Assembly: GCA_902766735.1 (NCBI GenBank)
Contig: CACXEU010000040.1
Coordinates: forward strand, 1-49,581
DNA: 49,581 bases
Reading direction: 5' to 3'
From: an uncultured Lachnospiraceae bacterium
GTDB lineage: Bacteria > Bacillota > Clostridia > Lachnospirales > Lachnospiraceae
A program made the translations under genes and the position numbers. The notes under the pieces were generated by a model. It saw only the letters and a list, made by a program, of their open reading frames with translations. It searched no databases and was not told the DNA's origin. Below, in pieces: positions 1 through 9,222 of the stretch (position 1 is its first letter; the number at the start of each line of letters is the position of its first letter).

Positions 1-1026
1 GTTTGACTACCATATGAAATTACACTACTCTCAAACTCAGCGTAAAGGAAGGAACAGCAACAGCAGGTTTGACTACCATATGAAATTACACTACTCTCAA
101 ACAAAAGAAACAGGGATGCTCGGTGACAACGTGTTTGACTACCATATGAAATTACACTACTCTCAAACTTAAAAGAATCGTAAGCGGAGCGAAGTATTGT
201 TTGACTACCATATGAAATTACACTACTCTCAAACTTGTTAGCGAACTGCCTTTTATACCCATTTGTTTGACTACCATATGAAATTACACTACTCTCAAAC
301 AGAAGAAATAGAAGGATTGATTGATGAAATGTTTGACTACCATATGAAATTACACTACTCTCAAACGAAAATAATTGAAAATCGTGTTGTGTTAAAGTTT
401 GACTACCATATGAAATTACACTACTCTCAAACCAATTTATTTGTTTGCAAGAAATAACGGTGGTTTGACTACCATATGAAATTACACTACTCTCAAACTA
501 CACCTTCTAGAATATTAAGTGTTACAGCGTTTGACTACCATATGAAATTACACTACTCTCAAACATTTTACACGCATAGAACCTTTTTCATCATGTTTGA
601 CTACCATATGAAATTACACTACTCTCAAACTATATGTCTGTCGGTGGACGTTCAACCGGAGTTTGACTACCATATGAAATTACACTACTCTCAAACCATT
701 CATCAAGTTAACATCAATAGCTTTATGTTTGACTACCATATGAAATTACACTACTCTCAAACAGGTTAAGGCTCTTTTTATATGACCAAAATGTTTGACT
801 ACCATATGAAATTACACTACTCTCAAACCCAATGTTAAAATATCTTTAATATTCATATGTTTGACTACCATATGAAATTACACTACTCTCAAACCACAAG
901 GGTAGCATTTCAGGGATTGGAGTTGTTTGACTACCATATGAAATTACACTACTCTCAAACTAGTTCGAGAGTTACTAATACATATCCACAGTTTGACTAC
1001 CATATGAAATTACACTACTCTCAAAC
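1..1026 (-). CRISPR. Type II-A CRISPR array, 16 repeats and 15 spacers
   Basis: Sixteen 36-bp repeats start at 1, 67, 133 and so on to 991, with an exact 66-bp period, and all read as identical. All 15 spacers are 30 bp. On the minus strand each repeat starts GTTTGAGAGTAG and ends GGTAGTCAAAC, the usual type II-A polarity. Transcription is therefore leftward, in line with the cas genes, and the spacer at 961-990 is the leader-proximal, newest one. The leader-distal end coincides with base 1 and its repeat is not degenerate, so the array probably continues outside the window. The 66-bp period is a multiple of three, so the array reads through as spurious repetitive ORFs. I recognise no spacer source. 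Confidence 0.98.
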
Positions 1027-1097
1027 CTCAAATTGTTACATTTGGTGTTCGAGAAAGATATCCACTACAATATCTTGTAATTCATATGGCATAAAGA
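1027..1097 (-). promoter_or_regulatory. CRISPR leader with leader-anchoring sequence
   Basis: This is the AT-rich gap between the csn2 stop and the first repeat. On the minus strand it ends ATTTGAG (1027-1033) directly against the first repeat. ATTTGAG is the leader-end motif known from type II-A systems to direct Cas1-Cas2 integration. This fixes the array polarity. The array promoter may lie here or in the 3' end of csn2; I could not place it. Confidence 0.8.
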
Positions 1098-1769
1098 TTA
1101 GTGTATTTCACACATATCTTTGTCCAAGATATATTCATTAATGTCTTTGCGATTGTCTATCTGATGATTCTCTACAAAAACAATAATAGCATTTTGATAC
1201 TCCCCCCACTTTGCAATTTCATCATACCACTTTTCCTCAATATATGAATCACAATTTGCAATAAAAAATACTTTCTTATTTAGTAATTGCATTTCTGTGG
1301 AAAGAAATTCTAATAGTTTTTCAGTAAAAGAACCTTGCGGTTGCTCTATTCGGATATCTAACATTTTAAAAATTGCAGAATAATCCAGTTCCCCATCAAA
1401 CTCAATATTATACTGCACAGCAGTTCGTAGCAAATCCATCTCTTCAATCAGACCTGCATAATATTCTGCCAATTTATCCTGTAATTCATTCACTTGCATT
1501 TCTTCAATCAGTTTGCTGAATAATACCTTCTGATAATCCTTCTTACTGAATTTTAGTTCTAGAGGAGATGTGATGAGAACCACAGACTTTTCTACTTTGA
1601 TTTCCTGTTCATTTTCTTCCATGTAGAATAATTCTTCATTTTTTTGAACAGCCAAATCTAAATCAACAAGGAATCTTTCAAAAACTTCCTTACTTTCAAT
1701 TGTTATCCGATTATGCTTATCAGTAACAAATTCACATTTCCAATCATAGGGATAATACATCATTATCAT
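1098..1769 (-). CDS. csn2: Csn2, type II-A CRISPR adaptation protein
   Basis: This 223-residue protein sits in the fixed type II-A position after cas2 and next to the array. Family members are ring-shaped tetramers that bind double-stranded DNA ends and act with Cas1-Cas2 and Cas9 in spacer acquisition. Its length matches the roughly 220-residue streptococcal Csn2. The recognisable parts are the N-terminal strand region ([12 protein letters not shown]) and the acidic helical middle. Recognition rests mainly on position and size, since Csn2 sequences diverge widely. The first ATG overlaps the cas2 stop as ATGA, indicating translational coupling. ATG codons at residues 3 and 4 are alternatives. 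It is the last cas gene before the leader. Confidence 0.9.
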   Translation of the reverse strand: MIMMYYPYDWKCEFVTDKHNRITIESKEVFERFLVDLDLAVQKNEELFYMEENEQEIKVEKSVVLITSPLELKFSKKDYQKVLFSKLIEEMQVNELQDKLAEYYAGLIEEMDLLRTAVQYNIEFDGELDYSAIFKMLDIRIEQPQGSFTEKLLEFLSTEMQLLNKKVFFIANCDSYIEEKWYDEIAKWGEYQNAIIVFVENHQIDNRKDINEYILDKDMCEIH

Positions 1770-2086
1770 AATATAATTAACCTCTCATCTGTATCAATAA
1801 CTTTTGTTTGCTTATCTCCTACTACATATTCCATTTTAGAGAATTGTTTCTCTGTAACAGTGAGCATTTGAACCAGCCCCTTTGCAGGTTTATTCTTTTT
1901 TACTGTTTGCTCTATTCCCTGTGCCGCAGTTCCGTTTAATGCAATTTTGCTATACACACTTTCCTGCATCATAACAAAACCCTTTTTTATCAGGAATTTA
2001 CGAAACTTTCTATACTGCCGTTTATCTTCATTCGTTAAAACAGGCAAATCAAAAAATACAATTACTCTCATAAACCTATAACTCAT
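1766..2086 (-). CDS. cas2: Cas2, CRISPR adaptation endonuclease-fold protein
   Basis: Cas2 is the ferredoxin-fold dimer that bridges two Cas1 dimers in the spacer integration complex. The N-terminal strand [11 protein letters not shown], with the conserved Asp of the first beta strand, and the [15 protein letters not shown] segment are typical. The 106-residue length includes five residues (MSYRF) before the usual Cas2 start. The ATG at 2069-2071 gives the canonical 101-residue form and may be the true start; the longer form overlaps the cas1 stop by 11 bp. The gene is tightly coupled to cas1 upstream and csn2 downstream. Confidence 0.95.
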   Translation of the reverse strand: MSYRFMRVIVFFDLPVLTNEDKRQYRKFRKFLIKKGFVMMQESVYSKIALNGTAAQGIEQTVKKNKPAKGLVQMLTVTEKQFSKMEYVVGDKQTKVIDTDERLIIL

Positions 2087-2954
2087 AATTATAAAACTTT
2101 ATCAAATATTCATTATCCTCTTTCAAAGCATAAAATACACTTTGAACATAAATCCTAATTGCATTAGAAATATTTTGTAACTGATTATCTATTCGAATAT
2201 TCTGATAGAACAACGATAACAGTTCATGCTTCTCTTCTACCTCAAATTTTTCTAATTCTAGCCTAAAGACCATTCGATCTACCAATATTCTAAATGGTTC
2301 CATCAAATCAGAAGATAGATTAAACTGATTAAAAATGTTGTTATGAAATACACCCAACTGAGTCAAATATCCATTAGCCACAATTTCACGGTTAAAATAG
2401 GATAAAAGAATCCCATATCCGTAATTCAAAGCAGCATTTGTTGCGTTCTCATCACCACGTACAAAAGCCTTTCCGAATAGAGCATTAAAATAAACTTTTG
2501 CAGCATGTCCTTCCCTATTCGTTCCGTCGTTATATTGCAATTCATCAATGTAAGACTGAAGCATTTTCGATTCATCTTTGCAATTTACTTCCCACAATAA
2601 TTCTTTTTGCTTTCTAATTTTATCTTCCACAATCCTTGTCCACACCCGTGCCTTAATATCCTCCGAAAACACTACCTGCTCTCGTACCTTTGCACTGGTA
2701 TCATGACTCCCATACAATGATAGTAATTCCGAGATTGGATTATGTTTATTATCGCAGAAGATTACATTGATCTTATTTTTTATTAGTTCGCATAACAGCA
2801 TTGATGTTAAAGATACCGCTGTTGATTCAACCATCAATACTTCAATCTCACTTAGATGAACTTGCTTGACATCCCCCTGCTTTCGTACTACCAGATATCC
2901 CAACTTATAATCCAATTTGGTATTCCCGGTAACAACGACTGTTCTCCAACTCAT
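2076..2954 (-). CDS. cas1: Cas1, CRISPR integrase
   Basis: This is the metal-dependent integrase that inserts spacers at the leader-repeat junction. From the chosen start the protein is 292 residues. It begins MSWRTVVV, the usual type II Cas1 opening, and carries the active-site triad E148 ([10 protein letters not shown]), H204 (LGVFHNN) and E219 (DLMEPFR). An in-frame ATG eight codons upstream lies inside cas9. The start used here has a good ribosome site (AGAAAGG) formed by the last codons of cas9, one base after the cas9 stop. The active site looks intact, so acquisition is plausible, in line with the uniform array. Confidence 0.96.
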   Translation of the reverse strand: MSWRTVVVTGNTKLDYKLGYLVVRKQGDVKQVHLSEIEVLMVESTAVSLTSMLLCELIKNKINVIFCDNKHNPISELLSLYGSHDTSAKVREQVVFSEDIKARVWTRIVEDKIRKQKELLWEVNCKDESKMLQSYIDELQYNDGTNREGHAAKVYFNALFGKAFVRGDENATNAALNYGYGILLSYFNREIVANGYLTQLGVFHNNIFNQFNLSSDLMEPFRILVDRMVFRLELEKFEVEEKHELLSLFYQNIRIDNQLQNISNAIRIYVQSVFYALKEDNEYLIKFYNYEL

Positions 2955-2955
2955 A

Positions 2956-5900
2956 TTACAACCTTTCTTTATTTTCAAATAATCCTGTTACAGATTGGTT
3001 AATTAGTTTAGTATTAGATGTTCCTAACGTATTCTTATTAACTTTCATACTTCCTTGATTACTACCACTGTTAATAATACTCAAATTTGCCGTTGTTGAA
3101 ACATCGCAACGTAGTAACTTTATAATTTCCGCTAACACCTTAACTTTATCAATTATACTTATACCGATAAAAATATCTCTCGCTTCTTTCAGTGTTTGAT
3201 ATTGATTTGCCGGACGCTTTTTATACGCTGTGTTCATTTTTTCAACATAACAATCATATAATTTAATCAGTCTTTCTTCTTTTAATTTACTATAGTTTTC
3301 ATTAATATCGTTCTCACCCTTTTCCAAGACCTTTTCAATTAAGCGTGTCGTTTCAAAGTTATCTTCGTCTAAACATAACTGCATGTTCCCCTTCAATATA
3401 GTATCCTTGTCGTTCTCCCCCCTCAATCTCATTGGAAATCCGTCAACACTAATCAAGCTGTTCTTTTTGATTTTCCCTTTCAGAATCACAACATTCTTTT
3501 TACCCAATTGATTTTCACAATACTCCTGAAATGCATTTGGATTATGCGCTAACATATTGTCCACATAAATTGGTACACCGACAATGTTTTTTACACGTTC
3601 TCCTTTCTTTCCCTCAAACTCAATCAAAGCAAAATAAGATGAAGATGCGGACTTGTATCCACCGTAATCTTCCATGCTTAATTCTTTCTTCAATGGGATT
3701 CGAGACGCTGCAGTTCCTTTTCGTTCTTGACTTGCGTTGAATAATTGTCCCTTTGCACAATATGTAAATTCAGTGTATAAACAAGTATCCCTCTTAACGA
3801 TTTCTCGAACACGTTCTAAATCTCCACCTCGAATGTCACCATCATAATTTGTCAAATAGCGTGGTCTCTGTTTTCCATCTTCGGCATCGTAATAATCTTT
3901 ATCGCATCCTTTCCAGACCACTTCACCATCTTTATTTACTACATCCCAATACATAGTCTTAGTAATGCTGTAGTTCGTGTTCTTATTCTCTTTCATCCAC
4001 TGATATGGGTTATCTGTATATTTTGTGTTATACACATTTCCTACGACAATGTTAAGATATGCATCTTTTGCATGATGATAATCATTTACCAAACGACTCT
4101 TTAATACGTTGAGCGGTTCCTTTCTAAATTTTGAAGCTAGATTAGCTTTCACGTAAACCACTTTTGTATGCTCATACATCTGCTCAAATACATCTGCAAT
4201 CAACTTGGTAGATTGACGTGTTTCAACAATCTGTCTAGCAATAAATCCAGATAATTCTTCTTCTGAAAACTCCGAATGTTTTGTTAATCGGCTATATTTT
4301 TTCTTCGTGATAAATCCCTTATCCAACCAGTATTTCCAGACTTCTTTCATTTTCCACTGAATAGTAGAATCAATAATATCGTTACTCTTCTTCGCATTAA
4401 TAGCCTTATTTACTAAAACTAAATTATCAAAACTGTCATCATCAATCTTTGACTGTGGAAAGATATGATCAATGTCCCATTTTGTGTTGCTGCTCAACAA
4501 TTCATCCAAATCAATGCTTTCGCCAGAATAAGCACATTTTCCATTTTGCAAATAGTAGAGGAATAATTTCTTACTATTAAGTCTCTGATCTTCCTGCTTT
4601 TCTAGACTGTCTAAAAGGCCATAGTAATCCCATTCCACTGTATCTTTTTCACAATTCTTATATAATTCAATCAAACGTTGCTTACGTGACTGTGTTCTTT
4701 TTCCTTTTTCTCCACCACCACGTGCCATTTCCACAAAGATTTTTTTCGGTTCACATCCCATAACCTTTCTGATTTCTTCGGCAATTAACAGCGTCTGCCA
4801 AATAGCTCGCTTGTTGCTTGGCGATGTAAATAAGTCTGCCACACAATTTTCATAACTGATATCTGTAATTTCATTTCTATTTTCTGCGTTGATTTTCTGA
4901 ATTGCTTTTGTATATCCATAACGGTTACTGAGCAACTGCATCAGATTCTCATTGGTATTCCATAATGCCGAAATGATGGACATCATTTCTCCGGTTTCTT
5001 GGCATATCATTTCTTCACAGAAAATTTGCGTCAAGAATTTTCTGGAGAAGTTTCCCCAACCGGACATCTTTGGAAGTCCATGAATTTTTTTCACTACATC
5101 ATCGGATAACTCAGGATAATATTTTTTTACAACCTTCTTCAGTAATTCTTTATCATCGCCATAGATGGTTTTCCATCGAATGACATCTTCTGCGATTTCT
5201 TTTTGTTTATCCGTTAATACTTCTGTATCAAATATTTTCTTAAATGAATTCTCTGAGGATAATGTTGCTTTAAAATCCTGATCAAACCCGGTTAAATCAC
5301 CTGATATTAATTCTTTATCATGATGATGATTTAAATATCCTAATAATTTCTTTCCTGTAACCTTTTTCCCTTTTTGAAACAGATTCTCATATACTTCCTG
5401 CTTTAATGCAACACCTACTTTTTCTCCTTTGATTTTCAAATTGTTCAATTCATTCAGTACCATAAACTTTTGGTACATCAATGAATTTTTAGGTAACACA
5501 TCTTCCCCGATTAGATAAGTACATTTATTAGTCATTCTCATAATAAACTGTTCATTTGATTTTTCTTTATCAACTACCTCATCAAAATTCCAAGGATAGA
5601 TTTTTTCATTCTCCATCCCTTCTTTTCTCTGAATCCAAACATTGGAACCAATGCTTTTCTTTCCACTATCTTTCTGATGACGTGTGCTAAGCGGTCCAAC
5701 ATAATATGGTACTCTGAATTCAAAAATACTGATGATTTTTTCCAAATTGGTCTTCTGATATTCTTCATCCACAGAATTCAAAAATGGCAGATATTCTTTT
5801 GCATTTTCCAATATTGCTTTCAATTCAATTTCATGAATCTGGCGTGGAATGGAACCATTATCTTTATTTCTAAGAACTGGAAGTAATGATCTATTCGATG

Positions 5901-7173
5901 ATTCTTCTACCATTCTTTCATATGCTTCACAGTCACATTCTTCGATCTTTTCTTTAATTCCCTTCAATAATTTATCAAGTTCTTTATAAAAATCATCTTC
6001 CGTACATTTCTTGATAGGCATTTTCTTATTTCTATGCATCCCAACATAAGATGCATAAGATTTACTCTTATCTGTTTTACTATGGAAAAATTCCTTATAT
6101 ACCTTTTCATTCAAATATTTTTTTAGCAGTCTCTTTAGTTCCTTCAGATTTTCCTTATGGTGCTCATATGCAGCAACTTTTGCATCAGAAATATACGTAT
6201 ATTCTCCCATAATTCCAACAAAAACACTCCAGTCATAAAATGCCTTAATAGCTTCAATTCCATCCATATAGTCCGGAATGGCATTCTCTAATTCATCTCT
6301 TTGAGACTCTTCATACTTTGCTTCTGAAAATTTAACCGGGAATAATTTAGTCGTTTCTTCATCAATTTCTTCATCGTTCAGCTGTTGGAAAACATCTTTT
6401 ATATTTCCTTTATTTCCAACCATCAGCACTGCCAATGCTTTTTCCGCCTTCTTTGAATCATAGTCCATCGCCTCACCATTTGGCTTCACTTCCAAATATT
6501 CTTTTAATACTTTCGCTTTTTCTGATTTAGAAATCTTCCTATCCAGAATCAATTCTTCCACTAACTTTAAGTCATCTTCACTACAAAATACTTCCAATCC
6601 ATAAGTAGCAAATACGTCTACAAGTTTTCCAAAAGCATTATGAATACTTTTCTGTTCATCAGCAGACATTTCGCCTTCAATCAGGAAATTCCCACGGTAT
6701 TTAATTATATTATGAAGAGCTAAATATACTTTTCTAATATCCTGCTCTTCGGTGCTATATATCAATGCTTTTCTTAAATGAAAGATAGTTGGATATTCTT
6801 CAAAATATTCTTTATCTGTATATCCTTCATCGCTAAATAATGGATGCACTGATTCTGTAGTTTTATCTTTTTCATGTAACATACTCTCATTCAAGCGGAT
6901 AAAAAAAGTTTCATCTACTTTTTGTATTTCATCCTTAAATATATCCTGTAAAAGATTAATTCGATTTTTTCTACGTTGAAGTCTTCTTCTCATACTTCTG
7001 TTTGTTCTTCTTCCTTCTGCTGTTTCAGCACTTTCAAACAAACGAATTCCCCACATATCATGATTCTTATATTTTCCCTTTACCGGGGCTTTAATCAAAT
7101 TGTATTTCTCATCTGTTACAGCCCATCCTACAGAATTTGTTCCAACATCTAATCCTAAATAATAATTTGTCAT
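2956..7173 (-). CDS. cas9: Cas9, type II-A RNA-guided endonuclease
   Basis: This is a full-length 1405-residue effector that cuts DNA with crRNA and tracrRNA. Catalytic residues are all visible: RuvC-I Asp9 (LGLDVGTNSVGWAV), RuvC-II Glu815 (IFVEMARGG), HNH His903 (WDIDHIFPQS) and RuvC-III with His1033/His1034 and Asp1037 (HHAKDAYLN). The arginine-rich bridge helix is at about 54-80, followed by the REC-lobe motif NIIKYRGNFLIEG. The C terminus ends with QSVTGLFE, as in other II-A Cas9 proteins, so the PAM-interacting domain is complete. A strong ribosome site (GAGAGGTGA) precedes the ATG. It is first in a cas9-cas1-cas2-csn2 operon, with the tracrRNA divergent upstream. The PAM cannot be told from the sequence. 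Confidence 0.98.
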   Translation of the reverse strand: MTNYYLGLDVGTNSVGWAVTDEKYNLIKAPVKGKYKNHDMWGIRLFESAETAEGRRTNRSMRRRLQRRKNRINLLQDIFKDEIQKVDETFFIRLNESMLHEKDKTTESVHPLFSDEGYTDKEYFEEYPTIFHLRKALIYSTEEQDIRKVYLALHNIIKYRGNFLIEGEMSADEQKSIHNAFGKLVDVFATYGLEVFCSEDDLKLVEELILDRKISKSEKAKVLKEYLEVKPNGEAMDYDSKKAEKALAVLMVGNKGNIKDVFQQLNDEEIDEETTKLFPVKFSEAKYEESQRDELENAIPDYMDGIEAIKAFYDWSVFVGIMGEYTYISDAKVAAYEHHKENLKELKRLLKKYLNEKVYKEFFHSKTDKSKSYASYVGMHRNKKMPIKKCTEDDFYKELDKLLKGIKEKIEECDCEAYERMVEESSNRSLLPVLRNKDNGSIPRQIHEIELKAILENAKEYLPFLNSVDEEYQKTNLEKIISIFEFRVPYYVGPLSTRHQKDSGKKSIGSNVWIQRKEGMENEKIYPWNFDEVVDKEKSNEQFIMRMTNKCTYLIGEDVLPKNSLMYQKFMVLNELNNLKIKGEKVGVALKQEVYENLFQKGKKVTGKKLLGYLNHHHDKELISGDLTGFDQDFKATLSSENSFKKIFDTEVLTDKQKEIAEDVIRWKTIYGDDKELLKKVVKKYYPELSDDVVKKIHGLPKMSGWGNFSRKFLTQIFCEEMICQETGEMMSIISALWNTNENLMQLLSNRYGYTKAIQKINAENRNEITDISYENCVADLFTSPSNKRAIWQTLLIAEEIRKVMGCEPKKIFVEMARGGGEKGKRTQSRKQRLIELYKNCEKDTVEWDYYGLLDSLEKQEDQRLNSKKLFLYYLQNGKCAYSGESIDLDELLSSNTKWDIDHIFPQSKIDDDSFDNLVLVNKAINAKKSNDIIDSTIQWKMKEVWKYWLDKGFITKKKYSRLTKHSEFSEEELSGFIARQIVETRQSTKLIADVFEQMYEHTKVVYVKANLASKFRKEPLNVLKSRLVNDYHHAKDAYLNIVVGNVYNTKYTDNPYQWMKENKNTNYSITKTMYWDVVNKDGEVVWKGCDKDYYDAEDGKQRPRYLTNYDGDIRGGDLERVREIVKRDTCLYTEFTYCAKGQLFNASQERKGTAASRIPLKKELSMEDYGGYKSASSSYFALIEFEGKKGERVKNIVGVPIYVDNMLAHNPNAFQEYCENQLGKKNVVILKGKIKKNSLISVDGFPMRLRGENDKDTILKGNMQLCLDEDNFETTRLIEKVLEKGENDINENYSKLKEERLIKLYDCYVEKMNTAYKKRPANQYQTLKEARDIFIGISIIDKVKVLAEIIKLLRCDVSTTANLSIINSGSNQGSMKVNKNTLGTSNTKLINQSVTGLFENKERL

Positions 7174-7245
7174 ACTGTCACCTCTCTAATTTCTCTATAA
7201 TGTTTGACTTTTTTAAATTTGTATATTACACTTTAATTAATCTCA

Positions 7246-7371
7246 ATTGACTACCATATGAGATTACACTACAGGTTCAAATAAAGTATTTACCAAATCG
7301 CCTTCGGGCCCACATTGATGTGGATTTTTAATTGAACTTTTCAAAGCCATCTAGAATATAGATGGCTTTTC
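7246..7371 (+). ncRNA. tracrRNA
   Basis: Bases 7247-7272 match the plus-strand CRISPR repeat with one mismatch and so form the anti-repeat for the minus-strand crRNA. After an AGG bulge, TTCAAAT (7276-7282) can pair with the crRNA 5' end GTTTGAG, giving the usual lower stem. Downstream are an AAATA/TATTT mini-hairpin (7279-7291), a GCC-TTCG-GGC hairpin (7300-7309) and CCACAT/ATGTGG (7310-7323) followed by T-rich sequence. A stronger terminator follows at 7343. The RNA is divergent from cas9, with about 70 bp between them. Its 5' end is uncertain; TTGACT at 7204-7209 could belong to its promoter. Confidence 0.88.
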
Positions 7372-7376
7372 TTTTT
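7343..7376 (+). terminator. Terminator of tracrRNA
   Basis: Perfect 11-bp arms, AAAGCCATCTA (7343-7353) and its complement (7359-7369), with a five-base loop and a T-rich tail. Confidence 0.85.
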
Positions 7377-7566
7377 ATCCGATTCGAATCCTATTTATCA
7401 TTGTTACTTCCCCCTTCCCGTACAAACTGTTGAAAATCACAATAATGCCTCTTTTTCATACCCCATTCTATATCCGTACACTCAACTACGAATATTATAC
7501 CATATTCTCGAACAAAACAGTATTTGTTTTTCTACTTTTTTCCTCCCTTTTCCCCCACATGTTTCA

Positions 7567-7595
7567 TTGTCCCCATCTCCATTCTGTGGTATACT
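7567..7595 (+). promoter_or_regulatory. Candidate SigA promoter for the membrane-protein pair
   Basis: TTGTCC (7567-7572), a 17-bp spacer and TATACT (7590-7595), about 50 bp before the start codon at 7648. Between the tracrRNA terminator and this promoter (7377-7566) I see only AT-rich sequence. Confidence 0.5.
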
Positions 7596-7647
7596 TTTCC
7601 TCGGGTGTGCGCATTGCCCCATAGAAAAACATACAAGGAGAGAAACT

Positions 7648-8346
7648 ATGAAATTTGAAAAACTTGCAATTCCATTGCTTGTGGTTGTAGTTCTCATTTT
7701 CCTTTTCCCTACATTGAAAAAGGAATGGGACAAGTATAATAACCCAAACGAGGGCTACGCTTACGTACCGGAAACCATCAACACAGAGGAATACGAAAAG
7801 AAGGGATATTACTATCCTGGTACTGCTGATTATGATAAGAATGAATACACCAGCAAATATTTAGGTATCCGTTTTGCCCTCCCTAAGGACTTCGTTATGG
7901 AACCAAAAACTATCAGAGCGCAGAAGTTGGATGATTTTAATAAGTATAAAGATCCGAAATTATATTCTGATGATATTGTATTTGAAGAATTACAGGAACT
8001 TGTCGTTACAAGTAATGGTGGCGATGCAACAATGCAACTGATTGTCGGCAGAGGCTCTATTCCTCTCGACAAAGATACCAGTGAACGTTTAGCTGATCAC
8101 TTAAAGCAAAACTTGCAAAACGATGCTGGTTCCACAAAGTATACCGTCAAGAAAATCCATAAAGAAAAAATCGGCGGACAGAAATATAACGTCATCGACA
8201 TTGTGGGAAAAAACAAGGGATTAGCTTCTACATTTCATGTACAATACTACATCCGCAACGTGAAAAAGAACTACATCGGCATCATCGTTGAAGGAACAAG
8301 TAAAAAAGATATGAAAAAGATGGTTTCATCCATCAAGAAACTTTAA
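7648..8346 (+). CDS. Membrane-anchored extracellular protein, unknown function
   Basis: A 232-residue protein that I do not recognise. The start has the site AAGGAG; in-frame upstream codons lack one. Residues 5-23 are a hydrophobic segment (LAIPLLVVVVLIFLFPTL) after a short basic N terminus, which suggests a signal anchor with the rest outside the cell. The soluble part has a Tyr-rich start (EGYAYVPETINTEEYEKKGYYYPG). Then comes a segment, LGIRFALPKDFVM, resembling the opening of small lipoprotein-like domains that begin with an 'F.LP.GW'-type strand. The C terminus is Lys-rich. It is followed 29 bp later by a second small membrane protein, probably in the same transcript. Confidence 0.8.
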   Translation: MKFEKLAIPLLVVVVLIFLFPTLKKEWDKYNNPNEGYAYVPETINTEEYEKKGYYYPGTADYDKNEYTSKYLGIRFALPKDFVMEPKTIRAQKLDDFNKYKDPKLYSDDIVFEELQELVVTSNGGDATMQLIVGRGSIPLDKDTSERLADHLKQNLQNDAGSTKYTVKKIHKEKIGGQKYNVIDIVGKNKGLASTFHVQYYIRNVKKNYIGIIVEGTSKKDMKKMVSSIKKL

Positions 8347-8375
8347 TTCATAGTTATAATTCACAAGGAGACAGC

Positions 8376-8786
8376 ATGAAAAAAGGAAAAATAATTAGAA
8401 GAGTTTGTATATTTTTATTTGCCCTTATATGCACTACCGCAATCATTTTTAAAATTATCTTCATAAAAGAAGTGACGAGATTTGATTCAAACATTGACAT
8501 CAACACACCTAATTATGTTAGTTTTTCCAAAGAGTCTTTTATCAAATGGACTAAAGAGGCTGCTTCTAACGGAAGCTTTGATGTTAGCGGAGTTAAAGAA
8601 GACTTAAAAGATTTGGATAACCACCAAAGACTCATGGTGTCGTTTGGGCGTGAAATAAGTTTCTTCTATCGAATCAGACCTTTTGAACCGGTTGAAATAA
8701 AATATAAAAATGATGAAGTGACTAACACAGTATATGTGTATAAGATTAATTACGATGGTCCCATTATTGATTATAGTCTTTACTAA
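8376..8786 (+). CDS. Small membrane-anchored protein, unknown function
   Basis: A 136-residue protein that I do not recognise. The N terminus is basic (MKKGKIIRR), followed by one membrane segment at about 11-31 (VCIFLFALICTTAIIFKIIF) and a soluble remainder predicted outside the cell. A good ribosome site (AAGGAGA) precedes the ATG. It lies 29 bp after the previous gene and probably shares its promoter. No terminator follows directly; a 63-bp-period hairpin array starts 17 bp after the stop. Confidence 0.75.
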   Translation: MKKGKIIRRVCIFLFALICTTAIIFKIIFIKEVTRFDSNIDINTPNYVSFSKESFIKWTKEAASNGSFDVSGVKEDLKDLDNHQRLMVSFGREISFFYRIRPFEPVEIKYKNDEVTNTVYVYKINYDGPIIDYSLY

Positions 8787-8803
8787 GATAGAATTAAGAG
8801 TAA

Positions 8804-9154
8804 TGCATAGATTTTAGCAAAAAATGCTTTATTCTGTGCATGATAAATGTGTATTGTATTTGGGAAACGCATAGATGTGAGAATTTTTTCAAAATTCTAT
8901 GCACGAAATAGGCACTCTGGCAGAGGCAGATGCATAGATATGAGAAAAGTTTCTATATTCTATGCACGACAGAGGTTCTTCATGAGAAGAAAATGCATAG
9001 ATTCAAAAAAATATCTATATTCTATGCACAGCAACAAAGCAGTTCGGGAAAAAAATGCATAGAACGAATCAAAAATGACATATTCTATGCATGATAGAGG
9101 TACATTACGAGTTAGGAATGCACAGATGAGAACGAAAACATCATTTTTTGTGCA
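8804..9154 (+). repeat. 63-bp-period array of six hairpin units
   Basis: Six units of 35-37 bp start at 8804, 8868, 8931, 8994, 9056 and 9119. Each opens with TGCATAGA and closes with TCTATGCA or a variant, so each can fold into a hairpin with a variable middle. The intervals between units are all 27 bp and are loosely alike (for example CGACAGAGGTTCTTC, TGATAGAGGTACATT). Paired changes keep the stem: the last unit has TGCACA opposite TGTGCA, and the first has a G·U-compatible TGTGCA arm. The spacing is 62-64 bp rather than a strict multiple of three, so this is not a protein repeat. I cannot assign it to a known family. Confidence 0.85.
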
Positions 9155-9190
9155 TAAATAGAGATCTCACAAAGAATATACATAAAAGAA

Positions 9191-9222
9191 AACTCCAACG
9201 GCTCACAACCGCTGGAGTTTTT
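9191..9222. terminator. Bidirectional terminator
   Basis: Arms AACTCCA (9191-9197) and TGGAGTT (9213-9219), extended by an imperfect ACGG/CCGC pairing, have a T run on the plus strand and a T-rich run on the minus strand. It ends both the rightward unit and the leftward pfk gene. Confidence 0.8.

Noticed and set aside
263..1141. Repetitive ORFs of the form FDYHMKLHYSQT
   Set aside because: They are read-through of the CRISPR array, whose 66-bp period is a multiple of three; they have no ribosome sites and no independent support.
3531..6218. Rightward ORFs inside cas9, and similar antisense ORFs elsewhere
   Set aside because: They are shadows of conserved genes on the other strand, with no ribosome sites and no family similarity.
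7482..7733. Leftward ORF over the start of the membrane-protein gene
   Set aside because: It overlaps a gene with a good ribosome site and promoter, and has no recognisable features of its own.
8847..9062. ORF with 21-residue periodicity (…CIDMRK…FYARQ…)
   Set aside because: It runs through the hairpin array; the unit spacing varies 62-64 bp, so the frame is not conserved, and there is no ribosome site.
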